Shown: piece by piece, positions 1 to 10,011 of the stretch
Layout of the letters: each line of letters opens with the position of its first letter
Position numbering within the stretch: position 1 is the first letter of the stretch
From: Caulobacteraceae bacterium
GTDB lineage: Bacteria > Pseudomonadota > Alphaproteobacteria > Caulobacterales > Caulobacteraceae
DNA length: 64,000 bases
Assembly: GCA_947476555.1 (NCBI GenBank)
Contig: CANJRI010000001.1
Location: forward strand, 22,931 to 86,930
Direction: 5' to 3'
Notes under the pieces: model-generated
Databases searched by the model: none
Told to the model about the DNA's origin: nothing
Seen by the model: only the letters and a program-made list of their open reading frames with translations
Translations under genes and position numbers: made by a program

Positions 1-1509
1 GCCGTCCTCGCCCACATATTCAGCGTCCAGCCGCTCGGGCAGGACGTAGTCGAGCTGGATGGTGCCGCAGGTCCAGGTGCGGCCGATGGAATCCTTCAGC
101 ACCCAGTCGAGCTTCGGCGCGTAGAAGGCGCCGTCGCCCTCGGCGATCACCGGCTCCACCCCCGCCTTGCGGGCGGCCGCCAGCATCTGCGTCTCGGCCT
201 TGTCCCAGAATTCGTCGCTGCCGGCCCGCACCGCTGGCCGGGTGGCGAGCGCGATGTGGTCCCGTTCCAGGCCGAAGTCGGAGTGGATGGAGTTGGCCAG
301 CTCGATGAACCGGGCCGTCTCCTCCTCGATCTGGTCCTCGCGGCAGAAGATGTGGGCGTCGTCCTGGGTGAAGGCCCGCACCCGCATCAGCCCGTGCAGC
401 GCTCCGGACGGCTCATACCGGTGGCAGGCCCCGAACTCGGCCATCCGGAGCGGCAGGTCGCGGTAGGACTTCTGGCCGAACTTGAAGATCTGCACGTGGC
501 CCGGGCAGTTCATCGGCTTCAGGGAAAGCTCCTCGCCCTCCTCCGTCTCGCAGACGAACATGTTGGGCCGGTACTTCTCCCAGTGCCCGGATTGCTCCCA
601 GAACACCCGGTCCAGCACCTGGGGCGTGCGCACCTCGACATAGCCCGCCTCGTCCAGGCGGCGGCGGACATAGTCCTCCACCACCCGCCACAGGGTCAGG
701 CCCTTGTCGTGCCAGAACACCATGCCCTTGCCCTCTTCCTGCATGTGGAAGAGGTCCATGGCGCGGCCGATCTTGCGGTGGTCCCGGCGCTCGGCCTCCT
801 CCAGGCGCAGGAGATAGGCCTCCAGTTCCGCCTCGCTGCCCCAGGCGGTGCCATAGATGCGCTGGAGCATCGGGTTGCGATGGTCGCCCCGCCAGTAGGC
901 GCCCGCCAGCTTGGTCAGCTTGAAGGCCTTGCCCACCGCCTTGGTGGACGGCAGGTGCGGCCCGCGGCAGAGGTCTTTCCAGTTTCCCTGGCGATAGACC
1001 GTCACCGTCTCGCCGGCCGGGATGCTCTCGATGATCTCCGCCTTGTAGGCCTCGCCGATCGATTTGAAGTGGGCGATGGCCTCGTCGCGATCCCATTCCT
1101 CACGCTTGATCGGCTCGTCGCGGTCGACGATCTCCTTCATGCGCTGCTCGATCTTCGCCAGGTCGTCCAGGCTGAACGGCTCGTCCCGCGCGAAGTCGTA
1201 GTAGAATCCGTCCTCGATGGCCGGGCCGATGGTGACCTGGGTGCCGGGAAACAGCTCCTGCACCGCCTCGGCCATGACGTGCGAGGCGTCGTGGCGGATG
1301 GTCTCAAGGGCCTCGGGCGCGTCGCGCGTCAAGAGTTCGAACTTGCCGCCGGCCTGCAGCGGCCGGTCGAGGTCCAGTAGCGCGCCGTCCAGCTTCACCA
1401 GCACCGAGCGCTTGGCCAGCGAGGGGGCGATGGAGGCCGCCACCTCACGGCCGGTGGCGCCGGCCTCGTAGGAGCGCTTGGAGCCGTCGGGGAAAATCAG
1501 GTCGATCAT
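1..1509 (-). CDS. thrS: Threonine--tRNA ligase, C-terminus cut by window edge
   Basis: Minus-strand translation [42 protein letters not shown]...TGS-type N-terminus, ...[26 protein letters not shown]...; open to the left edge. Confidence 0.95.
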   Translation of the reverse strand, partial: MIDLIFPDGSKRSYEAGATGREVAASIAPSLAKRSVLVKLDGALLDLDRPLQAGGKFELLTRDAPEALETIRHDASHVMAEAVQELFPGTQVTIGPAIEDGFYYDFARDEPFSLDDLAKIEQRMKEIVDRDEPIKREEWDRDEAIAHFKSIGEAYKAEIIESIPAGETVTVYRQGNWKDLCRGPHLPSTKAVGKAFKLTKLAGAYWRGDHRNPMLQRIYGTAWGSEAELEAYLLRLEEAERRDHRKIGRAMDLFHMQEEGKGMVFWHDKGLTLWRVVEDYVRRRLDEAGYVEVRTPQVLDRVFWEQSGHWEKYRPNMFVCETEEGEELSLKPMNCPGHVQIFKFGQKSYRDLPLRMAEFGACHRYEPSGALHGLMRVRAFTQDDAHIFCREDQIEEETARFIELANSIHSDFGLERDHIALATRPAVRAGSDEFWDKAETQMLAAARKAGVEPVIAEGDGAFYAPKLDWVLKDSIGRTWTCGTIQLDYVLPERLDAEYVGEDG

Positions 1510-1513
1510 GGGT

Positions 1514-1750
1514 CTAACGAATCTCGGTGTTGGGCGGCGGCGGATCATAGCCCGCAGCCCCCCAGGGATGGCATCGGCACACCCGGCGCGCGCCCATCCA
1601 GGCGCCCCGCCAGGGGCCATGGTCGATCAGCGCCTGGGCCGCGTATTCCGAACAGGTCGGAAGGAACCGGCATTGGCGCCCGATCAACGGCGAAAGCGTC
1701 AGTTTGTAGGCGCGCAGGGCGCCCCGGACGCAGCTCTCGTAGAAGGTCAT
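1514..1750 (-). CDS. yidD: Membrane protein insertion efficiency factor YidD family
   Basis: [72 protein letters not shown]; YidD motif CRFxPTCSxYAxxAL; an upstream in-frame start would extend it to 1813. Confidence 0.93.
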   Translation of the reverse strand: MTFYESCVRGALRAYKLTLSPLIGRQCRFLPTCSEYAAQALIDHGPWRGAWMGARRVCRCHPWGAAGYDPPPPNTEIR

Positions 1751-1809
1751 GCCGGTTGCGGAGGGAGAGGGTTCAGGGAGACCGGGCTTACGCCGCGCTC
1801 CCTGGAGGA

Positions 1810-2259
1810 TCAAGCCGCGCCGGCGCGGCTAGTTCGCCCCATGGCCTGGCGGACAGCATCGGTCACGGCCTCGAACGCCAGCAGCGTCGAGGTGTGGCGG
1901 GCCGGATAGTCCTTCACGGGCTCAAGCATCGACAGGTCGCCAAATCGTCCTTCAGGCGGGGGGCCGCCTTCCTTCAACATAGCACGGAAGGCTTGCCGGG
2001 TCAGTTCCAGTTCGTCGGCCGTGGCCCCGATCACATGGGCCCCCAGCACCGAGGCCGCGGCCTGGCCGAGCGCGCAGGCCTTCACCTCCTGGGCGAAGTC
2101 GCTGACCTTGCCGCCATCCATCTTCACATCGACGACCACCCGGCTGCCGCACAGCTTGGAGACCTTTTCCGATGAGCCGTCGGGCTCGGCCAGCCGTCCC
2201 AGCCGGGGCGTCTCGGCCGCCAGCCGCAGCAGTTTCGCCGAATAGAGGTCGTCGATCAT
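1810..2259 (-). CDS. Iron-sulfur cluster assembly scaffold protein (NifU/IscU N-terminal-like)
   Basis: [72 protein letters not shown]; IscU-like layout with conserved Cys. Confidence 0.8.
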   Translation of the reverse strand: MIDDLYSAKLLRLAAETPRLGRLAEPDGSSEKVSKLCGSRVVVDVKMDGGKVSDFAQEVKACALGQAAASVLGAHVIGATADELELTRQAFRAMLKEGGPPPEGRFGDLSMLEPVKDYPARHTSTLLAFEAVTDAVRQAMGRTSRAGAA

Positions 2260-2353
2260 GGGCCTTAGTTCGGGTGGGCGGGGGTCTCTGTCAAATCGAT
2301 GTCGGATTCCAGTCGTCTCATTCGTCCTAAGTCGGACAACAAGGAGAGCTCAA

Positions 2354-2707
2354 ATGCCCTACGTCGACGGTTTCCTGCTGGCGGTCCCCAAGGACAAACT
2401 CGAGGAGTATAAGGAAATGGCCAAGCTGGGCTCCACGGTCTGGATGGAGCACGGCGCCCTCTCCTACGTGGAGGCCCTGGCCGACGATGTCCCCTATGGC
2501 GAACTGACCTCCTTCCCACGGGCGGTGCAGGCCAAGGACGACGAGATCGTGGTCTTCTCCTACATCACCTACGAGAGCCGCGAGTCCCGCGACGCCGTCA
2601 TGGCCAAGGTCATGGCCGACGAGCGCCTGAAGCAGTTCATGGAGAACATGCCCTTCGACGGCAAACGCATGATCTGGGGCGGCTTCAAGAGTTTCGTGGA
2701 GCGCTAG
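2354..2707 (+). CDS. DUF1428 family protein
   Basis: MPYVDGFLLAVPKDKLEEYKEMAKLGSTVWMEHGALSYVEALADDV...MPFDGKRMIWGGFKSFVER; start preceded by AAGGAGAG. Confidence 0.88.
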   Translation: MPYVDGFLLAVPKDKLEEYKEMAKLGSTVWMEHGALSYVEALADDVPYGELTSFPRAVQAKDDEIVVFSYITYESRESRDAVMAKVMADERLKQFMENMPFDGKRMIWGGFKSFVER

Positions 2708-3279
2708 GCCCCCCGCCGCTCGGCCCAGATCGCCTCGGCCCGGGCCTTGAGCGCCTCGTTCATGGCCCGGAAGCCGCGCTGCACCACCTTGCCCATCTTG
2801 CGGCCAAGGGACGGCCCCATCAGGCCGCCGAAGATCTCGCCATTGTCCACCACGCAGCTGGCCTCCGCGAGCGGGTCGATCTCGATGTAGCGGGTGGTCC
2901 TCACCAAGCCACGCAGCGCCTTCAGCTCCCAAAGCAGCTGCTCGTTGGGCACCCAGTCGAGCACCTTGGGCCGGATCTCCTCGGGCTCCTCGCCGGGCAG
3001 CGCCAGCGTCAGGTTCAGGACCGAGTGAATGCGCAATTCGCCCTCGGCCTTCGGATAGGTCGGATTCCACTCGTGCCAGCGCGGCAGGTCTGCCAGCACT
3101 TCCCAGATCACCGCGGCCGGGGCCTGGATGCCGATCCGCTCCTCGACCCGGACCCCGCGCGGCGCCTTTGGCGGCGGCGGCGCGCCCTGCGGGATCGGCG
3201 GCTGGATGCGCGGGCCCATGGCGCTGCCCTTGCTTCCGAACGAGGGCCCAGCTTTCAGCGGCAGTGGGGTGAAGGCCAT
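2704..3279 (-). CDS. SRPBCC family (polyketide cyclase-like) protein
   Basis: VEERIGIQAPAAVIWEVLADLPRWHEWNPTYPKAEGELRIHSVLNLTL...; START/SRPBCC-like pattern. Confidence 0.75.
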   Translation of the reverse strand: MAFTPLPLKAGPSFGSKGSAMGPRIQPPIPQGAPPPPKAPRGVRVEERIGIQAPAAVIWEVLADLPRWHEWNPTYPKAEGELRIHSVLNLTLALPGEEPEEIRPKVLDWVPNEQLLWELKALRGLVRTTRYIEIDPLAEASCVVDNGEIFGGLMGPSLGRKMGKVVQRGFRAMNEALKARAEAIWAERRGA

Positions 3280-3281
3280 CT

Positions 3282-4664
3282 CTAAGCTTGCTCCTTGAGG
3301 CGCCAGGTGGCGCCGGTGGGTCCGTCCATCACCTCGACGTTCAACGCGGCCAGTTCATCGCGGATGCGGTCGGCGGCGGCCCAGTCCTTGGCCTGGCGAG
3401 CCGCCAGCCGTTCGGCGATCAGCCCCTCGACCTTGGCCTTCAGGTCCTCGTCCGCGCCGCCCTGGAACCAGAACTCCGGATCGGCGGTGAGGAAACCCAG
3501 CAGGTTGGCGGCGGCCAGCAGCTCGCCCTTGGCGTGGGCGCGCCCGCCCCCGGCCACGGTCTCCAGCTTGGTGGCCATGGCGAACAGCTCGGCCAGGGCG
3601 GCCGGGGTGTTGAGGTCGTCCAGCAACGCGGTCATGAAGGCCTCCGGCGGATCCACCGGCTCGGCGGCCACGCCCGAGGATCGCCGCAGCGCCCCATAGA
3701 GCCGGTCGAGCGAGCGCTTGGCCTGGTCGATAAGCTCGCTCGTCCATTCGAGCTGAGCGCGATAGTGGCCGACCAGTAGCGCCCAGCGCAGCGCCTCGCC
3801 GGGATATTTCTCAACGAGATCATGGGCCAGGGCGACATTGCCGAGGCTCTTGGACATCTTTTCCTCGGCCATGTTCAGGAAGCCGTTGTGCATCCAGGCA
3901 TGGGCGTATTCGGTGGCGTGGCCGGCGCAGACGCCCTGCGCCAGTTCGTTCTCGTGGTGCGGGAAGACCAGGTCGATGCCGCCGCCGTGGATGTCGATGG
4001 GCAGGCCGAGCGCCTCCTCGATCATCGCAGAGCACTCGATGTGCCAGCCGGGCCGGCCCGGCCCGAAGGGGCTCTCCCATTCCGGCTCGTTTTCCTTGGA
4101 GGGCTTCCAGAGCACGAAGTCGGCTGGGTGGCGCTTGTAGGGGGCCACGTCGACGCGCGCGCCGGCGATCATGTCCTCCAGCGGATGTCCGGAGAGCTTG
4201 CCGTAATCCTTGAAGGACTGGGTGTCGAAGAGCACGTGGCCCTCGGCGGCGTAGGCCGAGCCGTTCCCCACCAGGTCGCCGATCATCTTCACGATCGCGT
4301 CCATGGTCTCGGTGACCCGGGGCTGGAAGGTGGGGCGCAGCGCCCCCAGGGCCGCCGCGTCGGCGTTGTAGGCGGACAGGTAGCGGTCGGTGATCGTGGA
4401 GATCGGCACGCCCTCCTCGGCGGCCTTCCGGTTGATCTTGTCGTCCACGTCCGTGACGTTGGCCGCGTAGAGCACGGCGTGGCGCCCGTAGAGATGGCGC
4501 AGCAGGCGGAACAGCACGTCGAACACCACGACGGGCCGGAAATTGCCGATGTGGGCGAAGTTGTAGACCGTCGGCCCACACACATACATCGTCACCCGGG
4601 ACGGGTCCCTTGGCGCGAAATCCCGCTTCTTGCGGGTCATGGTGTCGTAGAGGGCAAGGGTCAT
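3282..4664 (-). CDS. cysS: Cysteine--tRNA ligase
   Basis: MTLALYDTMTRKKRDFAPRDPSRVTMYVCGPTVYNFAHIGNFRPVVVFDVLFRLL...; HIGN and KMSKS (EEKMSKSLGN) motifs; start placed at the internal Met rather than the 568-aa ORF start. Confidence 0.96.
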   Translation of the reverse strand: MTLALYDTMTRKKRDFAPRDPSRVTMYVCGPTVYNFAHIGNFRPVVVFDVLFRLLRHLYGRHAVLYAANVTDVDDKINRKAAEEGVPISTITDRYLSAYNADAAALGALRPTFQPRVTETMDAIVKMIGDLVGNGSAYAAEGHVLFDTQSFKDYGKLSGHPLEDMIAGARVDVAPYKRHPADFVLWKPSKENEPEWESPFGPGRPGWHIECSAMIEEALGLPIDIHGGGIDLVFPHHENELAQGVCAGHATEYAHAWMHNGFLNMAEEKMSKSLGNVALAHDLVEKYPGEALRWALLVGHYRAQLEWTSELIDQAKRSLDRLYGALRRSSGVAAEPVDPPEAFMTALLDDLNTPAALAELFAMATKLETVAGGGRAHAKGELLAAANLLGFLTADPEFWFQGGADEDLKAKVEGLIAERLAARQAKDWAAADRIRDELAALNVEVMDGPTGATWRLKEQA

Positions 4665-4830
4665 GCTGAAGCTTTGATCGGTCGGAACGGTTGCCGGGAG
4701 CGGCCCTGGCCCCATATACAGATCGTCCGGACAGGAGGCCAACAACGCCTCGTCCGGCCTTTTAGGGTGGCCACGCGTCATTTCCGGGACCTTCGTCCCG
4801 GCGCAACTCAGCCCTGGGAACCTGCCTCCG

Positions 4831-5460
4831 ATGGACGCCCCAAGCCGCGACCGCACCCTGATCGGGTCCGACGACCTCGTTGCGCCCCTGCAGCGCCCGA
4901 GCCGCGAGGAGGCCATGGCGGCCGTCCGCACCCTGATCGCCTGGGCCGGCGACGATCCCCGCCGCGAGGGCGTGATCGACACGCCCAAACGGGTGGTGGA
5001 CGCCTATGGCGAGTGGTTCGAGGGCTACGACGCCGACCCCGCCAAGGAGCTCTCCCGCACCTTCGAGGACGTGCAGGGCTACGACGACATCGTCATGCTC
5101 CGCGAGATCGAGGTGGAGAGCCACTGCGAGCACCACATGGCCCCGTTCCTCGGCAAGGCCTACGTCGCCTACATGCCCACCAACCGGGTGGTGGGCATCT
5201 CCAAGATCGCCCGCGTGGTGGAGATCTTCGCCCGCCGTCTCCAGACCCAGGAGACCATGACCCAGCAGATCGCCGACGCCATCAACGACAGTCTGCGCCC
5301 GGCCGGCGTCGCCGTCCTGATCGATGCGGTCCACCAGTGCATGACCACCCGGGGCGTGCACCACCGCCACGTCTCGACCATCACCACCCAGTTCACGGGC
5401 GTCTTCAAGACCGACGCGTCCCTCCGCCAACGCTTCCTGGACTTCGTCAACAAGCGCTAG
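4831..5460 (+). CDS. folE: GTP cyclohydrolase I
   Basis: [17 protein letters not shown]...[56 protein letters not shown] zinc motif. Confidence 0.97.
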   Translation: MDAPSRDRTLIGSDDLVAPLQRPSREEAMAAVRTLIAWAGDDPRREGVIDTPKRVVDAYGEWFEGYDADPAKELSRTFEDVQGYDDIVMLREIEVESHCEHHMAPFLGKAYVAYMPTNRVVGISKIARVVEIFARRLQTQETMTQQIADAINDSLRPAGVAVLIDAVHQCMTTRGVHHRHVSTITTQFTGVFKTDASLRQRFLDFVNKR

Positions 5461-6338
5461 GTCTTCAGCAGCGGATTGGTCCTTTCCCCCTCGCCCGGCC
5501 GTCGCGGCCGGTGCACGACACTGACCAGCACGAAGCTCAGCATCATCAGCAGGAACCAGGACCCCAGCTTGGCAAGGCCGACCATCCGCCAGCCGTTCCG
5601 CTGGTCCGGATAGAGCCACACCGCCCCGAAGGTGGAGAGGTTCTCGGCGATCCAGATGAACAGGGCGACCAGCAGGAACCCCACCAGCAGCGGCATCCGC
5701 CGCGGCTTCAGGCTAGGCGTGAAGACGATCCAGGTCCGCCCGAACGCCAGGGCCGCACCGGCGAACAGCAGGCCCCGGATGTCCCAGACGTAGTGGTGGC
5801 TGAAAAAATTGACGTAGGCCGCCAGCGCCAGCAGCCAGGGCGCCCAGGCCGGCGGATATCCCGCGAAGCGGAACTCGAACAATCGCCAGGCCCGGGCCAA
5901 GTAGGAGCCCACCGCCGCGTACATGAAGCCGGAGAACAGCGGCACGCCGCCGATCCGGAAAAAATTGGCTTCCGGATAGATCCACGAGCCGTGGGCGGTC
6001 TTGAACACCTCCATGCCGGTGCCGACGATGTGGAACAGGGCGATCACCACCGCCTCCTGCCGATGCTCCATCCGGGTGGCCAGCAGCAGTCCCTGGATCG
6101 CCAGGGCCGCCAGGAACAGGAAGTCGTAGCGGGCGAGCGCGGCCCGTTCCGGCCACCAGAAGTGCGTGCCCAGGATCAGGGCCAGCATCGCCGCCCCGAA
6201 CAGGCAGGCCCAGGCCTGCTTCAGGCCGAACAGCAGGAACTCGTAGGCGAAGGTCCGGGCCCGGCTTTTCTCCGCCCACGGCCGCGCCGCCGCGTCGAAC
6301 GCCGCCACCTTCGCCTTGATCGCGGCGTTGAGACTCAT
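5457..6338 (-). CDS. DUF817 family integral membrane protein
   Basis: Multi-TM; ...[47 protein letters not shown]...[16 protein letters not shown]...; matches the DUF817 family as remembered. Confidence 0.85.
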   Translation of the reverse strand: MSLNAAIKAKVAAFDAAARPWAEKSRARTFAYEFLLFGLKQAWACLFGAAMLALILGTHFWWPERAALARYDFLFLAALAIQGLLLATRMEHRQEAVVIALFHIVGTGMEVFKTAHGSWIYPEANFFRIGGVPLFSGFMYAAVGSYLARAWRLFEFRFAGYPPAWAPWLLALAAYVNFFSHHYVWDIRGLLFAGAALAFGRTWIVFTPSLKPRRMPLLVGFLLVALFIWIAENLSTFGAVWLYPDQRNGWRMVGLAKLGSWFLLMMLSFVLVSVVHRPRRPGEGERTNPLLKT

Positions 6339-6376
6339 GGCGGCAAGGCTAGCGTGAAGGGGGGCAGCGGCGCCAT

Positions 6377-6769
6377 ATGACGCCCATGACACCCGACGCC
6401 GTCCAGACCCAACTCGAGCAGGGCAAGCACCTGACCCCGCGCTTCGACGCCAACGGCCTGATCGCCGCCGTGGCCACCCACGCCGAGACCGGCGAGCCCC
6501 TGATGCTGGCCTGGATGAACGAAGAGGCCCTGCAGAAGACCCTGGAGACCGGCGAGGCCCACTACTTCTCCCGCTCCCGCAACACCCTCTGGCACAAGGG
6601 CGCCACCTCGGGCCAGGTGCAGGTGGTCGAGGAGCTGCGCATCGACTGCGACCAGGACGCGGTCTGGCTCCGGGTCTATCCGCAGGGGGACGGCGGCGCC
6701 TGCCACACCGGCGCCAGATCCTGCTTCTATCGCGCCATCGAGGGCGGCAAACTGGTGCGCAAGCCCTGA
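6377..6769 (+). CDS. hisI: Phosphoribosyl-AMP cyclohydrolase
   Basis: [66 protein letters not shown]...[15 protein letters not shown]. Confidence 0.96.
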   Translation: MTPMTPDAVQTQLEQGKHLTPRFDANGLIAAVATHAETGEPLMLAWMNEEALQKTLETGEAHYFSRSRNTLWHKGATSGQVQVVEELRIDCDQDAVWLRVYPQGDGGACHTGARSCFYRAIEGGKLVRKP

Positions 6770-6779
6770 CGCCGGCCGG

Positions 6780-7544
6780 TCAGGACAGGGTCCGGGCCAC
6801 CATGAAGTGCCAGCCGAGGATGTCGGAGCGGTTGAAGGCCGCGATCCGCTTCTGCCCGCGCGCCCCGTAGGCCACGGTCCCGCTCGGCTCGGCGATGATC
6901 CGCTTCACCGCCGCCGCCATCGAGGGTTCGCCCATCTCCGGGGTCTGGAAGATGCGGTCGTGCTCGGAGTGCAGGATGATCAGGGCCGCGTCGTCGATGA
7001 CCAGGAACAGCAGGTCTTTGGGAAGCTGGTAGTAGCTGTCCACCACCTCCATGATCCGTCGGCAGGAGGTTTCCACGCCCACCGCCCCGATCACCCGGCC
7101 CGCGCGGACGATCGGTATGCCGCCCACCGTCACCCGCTGGCCGCTGACCGCGCTGACCATCGCCTGGCCGGAGACCTCGCGCTGCGCCATCAGCTGTTTG
7201 AAATAGGTGCGGTCCTTGAGGTTGTCGGCCGCCGGTCCGTCGTCGAAGGTGGTGGAATATGCGCCGTCGGGGGTCGCCAGCCAGGCCACCGGCGAAGTCG
7301 GCGAGGCCTCGGTTACCTGACGCAGGGCCGGAGCCGCGTCGGCCTAGGTGACGCTGTCGGCGCTCTTGCTGGCGGCGACCGCCCTGAGGGTCCGCGACAT
7401 CGAGGCCATGTGCCCCTCGATGGCCGCCTGGAAGATCCGCACCAGCACATAGGCGTCCACCGTGAACTGCGGGTCGGCGGCGCGGGCCTCGGGGGCCAGC
7501 GCCAACCCGGCGGCGGCTGTCAGTAGCGTCCGGCGCGGGATCAC
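6780..7544 (-). pseudogene. Signal-peptide Cache/PDC-like sensor protein interrupted by an in-frame TAG at 7344..7346
   Basis: One frame reads VIPRRTLLTAAAGLALAPEARAADPQFTVDAYVLVRIFQAAIEGHMASMSRTLRAVAASKSADSVT*ADAAPALRQVTEASPTSPVAWLATPDGAYSTTFDDGPAADNLKDRTYFKQLMAQREVSGQAMVS...GVETSCRRIMEVVDSYYQLP...; the ORFs 7344..7748 and 6780..7289 share this frame. Confidence 0.7.
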
Positions 7545-8212
7545 TGCGTGACTTCGAAGAAGCTGAGCGCGCCCAGGCCGTCGGCCCGCTTGGCCAGACC
7601 CACGTCCAGGGTGATCGCCCGGCCCGCGCGCAGCTCCCGCCGGCTCAGCCAGTACATGGCCTGCGAGGGCGTCTTCAGGGCCAGGGACAGGAGCTGCGGA
7701 TTGGCGCCCATGTCCTGGATGTGATCCGCCGCCAGGCCCATCAGCCACTGGGCGTTGGTGACCCCCTCGGGCGCGGACTTCGGATTGACCATGGCGAGCT
7801 GGTGGACGCCGACCCGGGAATCCTCGGCCGCGCCGCGCCGCACGCCGCCCACGAACATGTAGACGCAGGCCGAGGCGCAGTCCGATTTGACGAAGCCGCC
7901 CCGGCCATCCGAGCCGGCCACGAAGGTGTCGAAGCCGCGTTTGCGGATTTCCCGACCAAGCGCGATCCCGGCCACGTGGTCCCCGCCCAAGGAGTCCAGG
8001 AAGACGATGGAGCCTTCCCCCAGCTTCGCCTCGCGGGCGAAGGCGACGAGGCCCGCGACACTGCGATTATCGATGGGGCCTTTCGCAAGGACGCAGGCGC
8101 GCTGGGCGCATTGCCCTGCCGTCACGCGCTCGAAGGTCATGGCGCGGACGTTTGGAGCGCCGGCGAGACCGGCGACGAGACCCAGGACAGCCAAGGCGAC
8201 CCGAAACCGCAT
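7541..8212 (-). CDS. Exported protein of the COG3904-like (ClpP/crotonase-fold-like) type
   Basis: Signal peptide MRFRVALAVLGLVAGLAGAPNVRA; ...GSIVFLDSLGGDHVAGIALGREIRKRGFDTFVAGSDGRGGFVKSDCASACVYMFVGGVRRGAAEDSRVGVHQLA; SxGG and SACxxMFxGG resemble COG3904. Confidence 0.65.
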   Translation of the reverse strand: MRFRVALAVLGLVAGLAGAPNVRAMTFERVTAGQCAQRACVLAKGPIDNRSVAGLVAFAREAKLGEGSIVFLDSLGGDHVAGIALGREIRKRGFDTFVAGSDGRGGFVKSDCASACVYMFVGGVRRGAAEDSRVGVHQLAMVNPKSAPEGVTNAQWLMGLAADHIQDMGANPQLLSLALKTPSQAMYWLSRRELRAGRAITLDVGLAKRADGLGALSFFEVTQ

Positions 8213-8289
8213 TCGCCCCTCCCTGAGCTCGCGCAGCTAAGCGACCGTAGCTCACCTTCGGATGGTTGGGAACGCGCACTTTTGGATGG

Positions 8290-9942
8290 CTAGAGCGGCG
8301 TCAAGGCGCCCACGCCCGTCCCCTCCGGCAGCACCTGGAAGCTCTTCACCGGCCGCGTGGTGAAGGCCCGCGCGTGGATCGTGGAGACCGCGATCATGTC
8401 GGCCCGCGCCGCCTTGCGGGTCAGGGTCAGCAGCAGGAAGCCCTTGGCGGTCTGGTCGCTGAACACCACCTCGTCGTTCTTCCGTGCATAGACGGCGCCG
8501 GTATCCACGCCAGGCACGTAGTCGCCATTGCCCGGGCTGGTGACCGAGGTCGTCCCCAGTTCGCAGGCGATCCGCGCGCCCGCTCCGTCGTGCAGTTCGT
8601 TCGCCCAGAAGCAGTGGGTGTCGCCGGCCAGCACCAGCGGCCGCGCGGACGCTTGCCGGAACAGGCCATAGAGCCGCTCGCGCGCCGCCGGATAGCCGTC
8701 CCAGCTATCGAGCAGGTAAGGCAGACCCAGGCTCGCCGGGACCGCCACTCCGGCGATCCGGCGCTTGCCGCCCTCGGTCAGGCGCCCCAGCTCTTCGGGC
8801 GTGAAGTCCTTGGCCGGGTCAGGCGGGACGACCTTGGCCATCAGCACCTGCGCGGCCAATAGCTGCCAAGCGTGGCCGGCCTTCACCGAGCGGTCCAGTT
8901 CGACGCCCAGCCAGGCCTCCTGCGCCTGGCCGATCATCCGCCGGAACGGATCGGAGAGCTTGCGCCGGAAGTTGGCGGGGTCCGGCTTGCCATCCGGGCC
9001 GTCCAGGTCGCGGGCGTAGGTCAGCTGCCGGCCGCGCGCGGTCAGCCGGGTCTCCATAACCATCAGGCAGGCCAGGTCGCCGAAGTCGAAGCTGCGCATC
9101 GCGGCTTCGGCCAGGCCCTCGCCGGGGCGCGGCTCGCGGATCGGCATCCATTCGTAGAAGGCCTTCAAGGCGGCGGCCTTGCGGGTGTTCCAGTCGCCCT
9201 CGGCCGGCTGGTGGTTGTTGGCGCCGAGGGAATAGCTGTTGTCGGCGGTCTCGTGGTCGTCCCACGAGACGATCCAGGCCGCCCGCGCGTGCGCCGCCTG
9301 CAGCTGCTGATCGGTGCGGTACTGGGCCAGGCGCCGGCGATAGTCGGTGAGGCTGAGGCATTCGCCCGGCGGGTCGGGCGCCCGCGCCGTCGCCACCGGC
9401 GAGCCCATCCCATAGCCCCCGGGCCCGCCCGGCAGCTCGTAGATGTAGTCCCCGAGGAAGATCACTGCGTCCACGCGCGGCAGGTCGGCGATCGCCTGGT
9501 AGGCGTTGAAATAGCCGTTCGGCATCAGGGCGCAGGAGGCCGCCGCCAGCACCACCTCCTCCGTCTTGCCGCGCGGCAGGGTCCGGGTCCGGCCAACCGG
9601 CGAGACCACCTCTTCGGCCCGGAAGCGGTAGAAATAGTTGGTCCCGGGCCGCAGGTCGTCCACGTCCACCTTGGCGGTGTGGTCGCGCGCCGCGTCGGCG
9701 GCGACCGTCCCCTTGCGCGTCACACGCCGGAAGGCCGCGTCCTGGGCGACTTCCCACTGCAGGATCGCCGAGGGGGCGTCCGTGCTGGCGCGGGTCCAGA
9801 TCACCACCCGGTCCCGCAGCGGATCGCCCGAGGCCACGCCGTGCCGGAACGCCACCACGGGCGCCGGCGCCGGCTGCGCCGCCACGGGCGCCGCCGCCCC
9901 CAGGCCCAGCAGCGCCAGCAGCTTTCGCCTGTCGATCCGCAT
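8290..9942 (-). CDS. phoD: Alkaline phosphatase D family phosphodiesterase/phosphatase
   Basis: Tat-like MRIDRRKLLALLGLGAAAPVAAQ; FRHGVASGDPLRDRVVIWTR; FLGDYIYE; SWDDHETADNSY; VLAGDTHCFWANEL. Confidence 0.92.
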   Translation of the reverse strand: MRIDRRKLLALLGLGAAAPVAAQPAPAPVVAFRHGVASGDPLRDRVVIWTRASTDAPSAILQWEVAQDAAFRRVTRKGTVAADAARDHTAKVDVDDLRPGTNYFYRFRAEEVVSPVGRTRTLPRGKTEEVVLAAASCALMPNGYFNAYQAIADLPRVDAVIFLGDYIYELPGGPGGYGMGSPVATARAPDPPGECLSLTDYRRRLAQYRTDQQLQAAHARAAWIVSWDDHETADNSYSLGANNHQPAEGDWNTRKAAALKAFYEWMPIREPRPGEGLAEAAMRSFDFGDLACLMVMETRLTARGRQLTYARDLDGPDGKPDPANFRRKLSDPFRRMIGQAQEAWLGVELDRSVKAGHAWQLLAAQVLMAKVVPPDPAKDFTPEELGRLTEGGKRRIAGVAVPASLGLPYLLDSWDGYPAARERLYGLFRQASARPLVLAGDTHCFWANELHDGAGARIACELGTTSVTSPGNGDYVPGVDTGAVYARKNDEVVFSDQTAKGFLLLTLTRKAARADMIAVSTIHARAFTTRPVKSFQVLPEGTGVGALTPL

Positions 9943-10011
9943 CTTCCGATCCCCCGCGCGGCTTGGCATCTATAATAGGTCCCCGATAGCACCACAGGAG
10001 CGTGACACCCG

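Noticed and set aside
1514-2259. yidD located by thrS and the scaffold gene instead of in rpmH-rnpA-yidC
   Set aside because: Looks odd against enterobacterial order, but I believe this arrangement is ordinary in Caulobacterales.
4665-4830. THF-II riboswitch ahead of folE
   Set aside because: Could not find the conserved core; only a simple hairpin is supported.
3822-6380. 852-aa plus-strand ORF
   Set aside because: Antisense shadow over cysS and DUF817 and out of frame with folE; Arg/Pro/Gly-rich low-information translation typical of GC-rich DNA.
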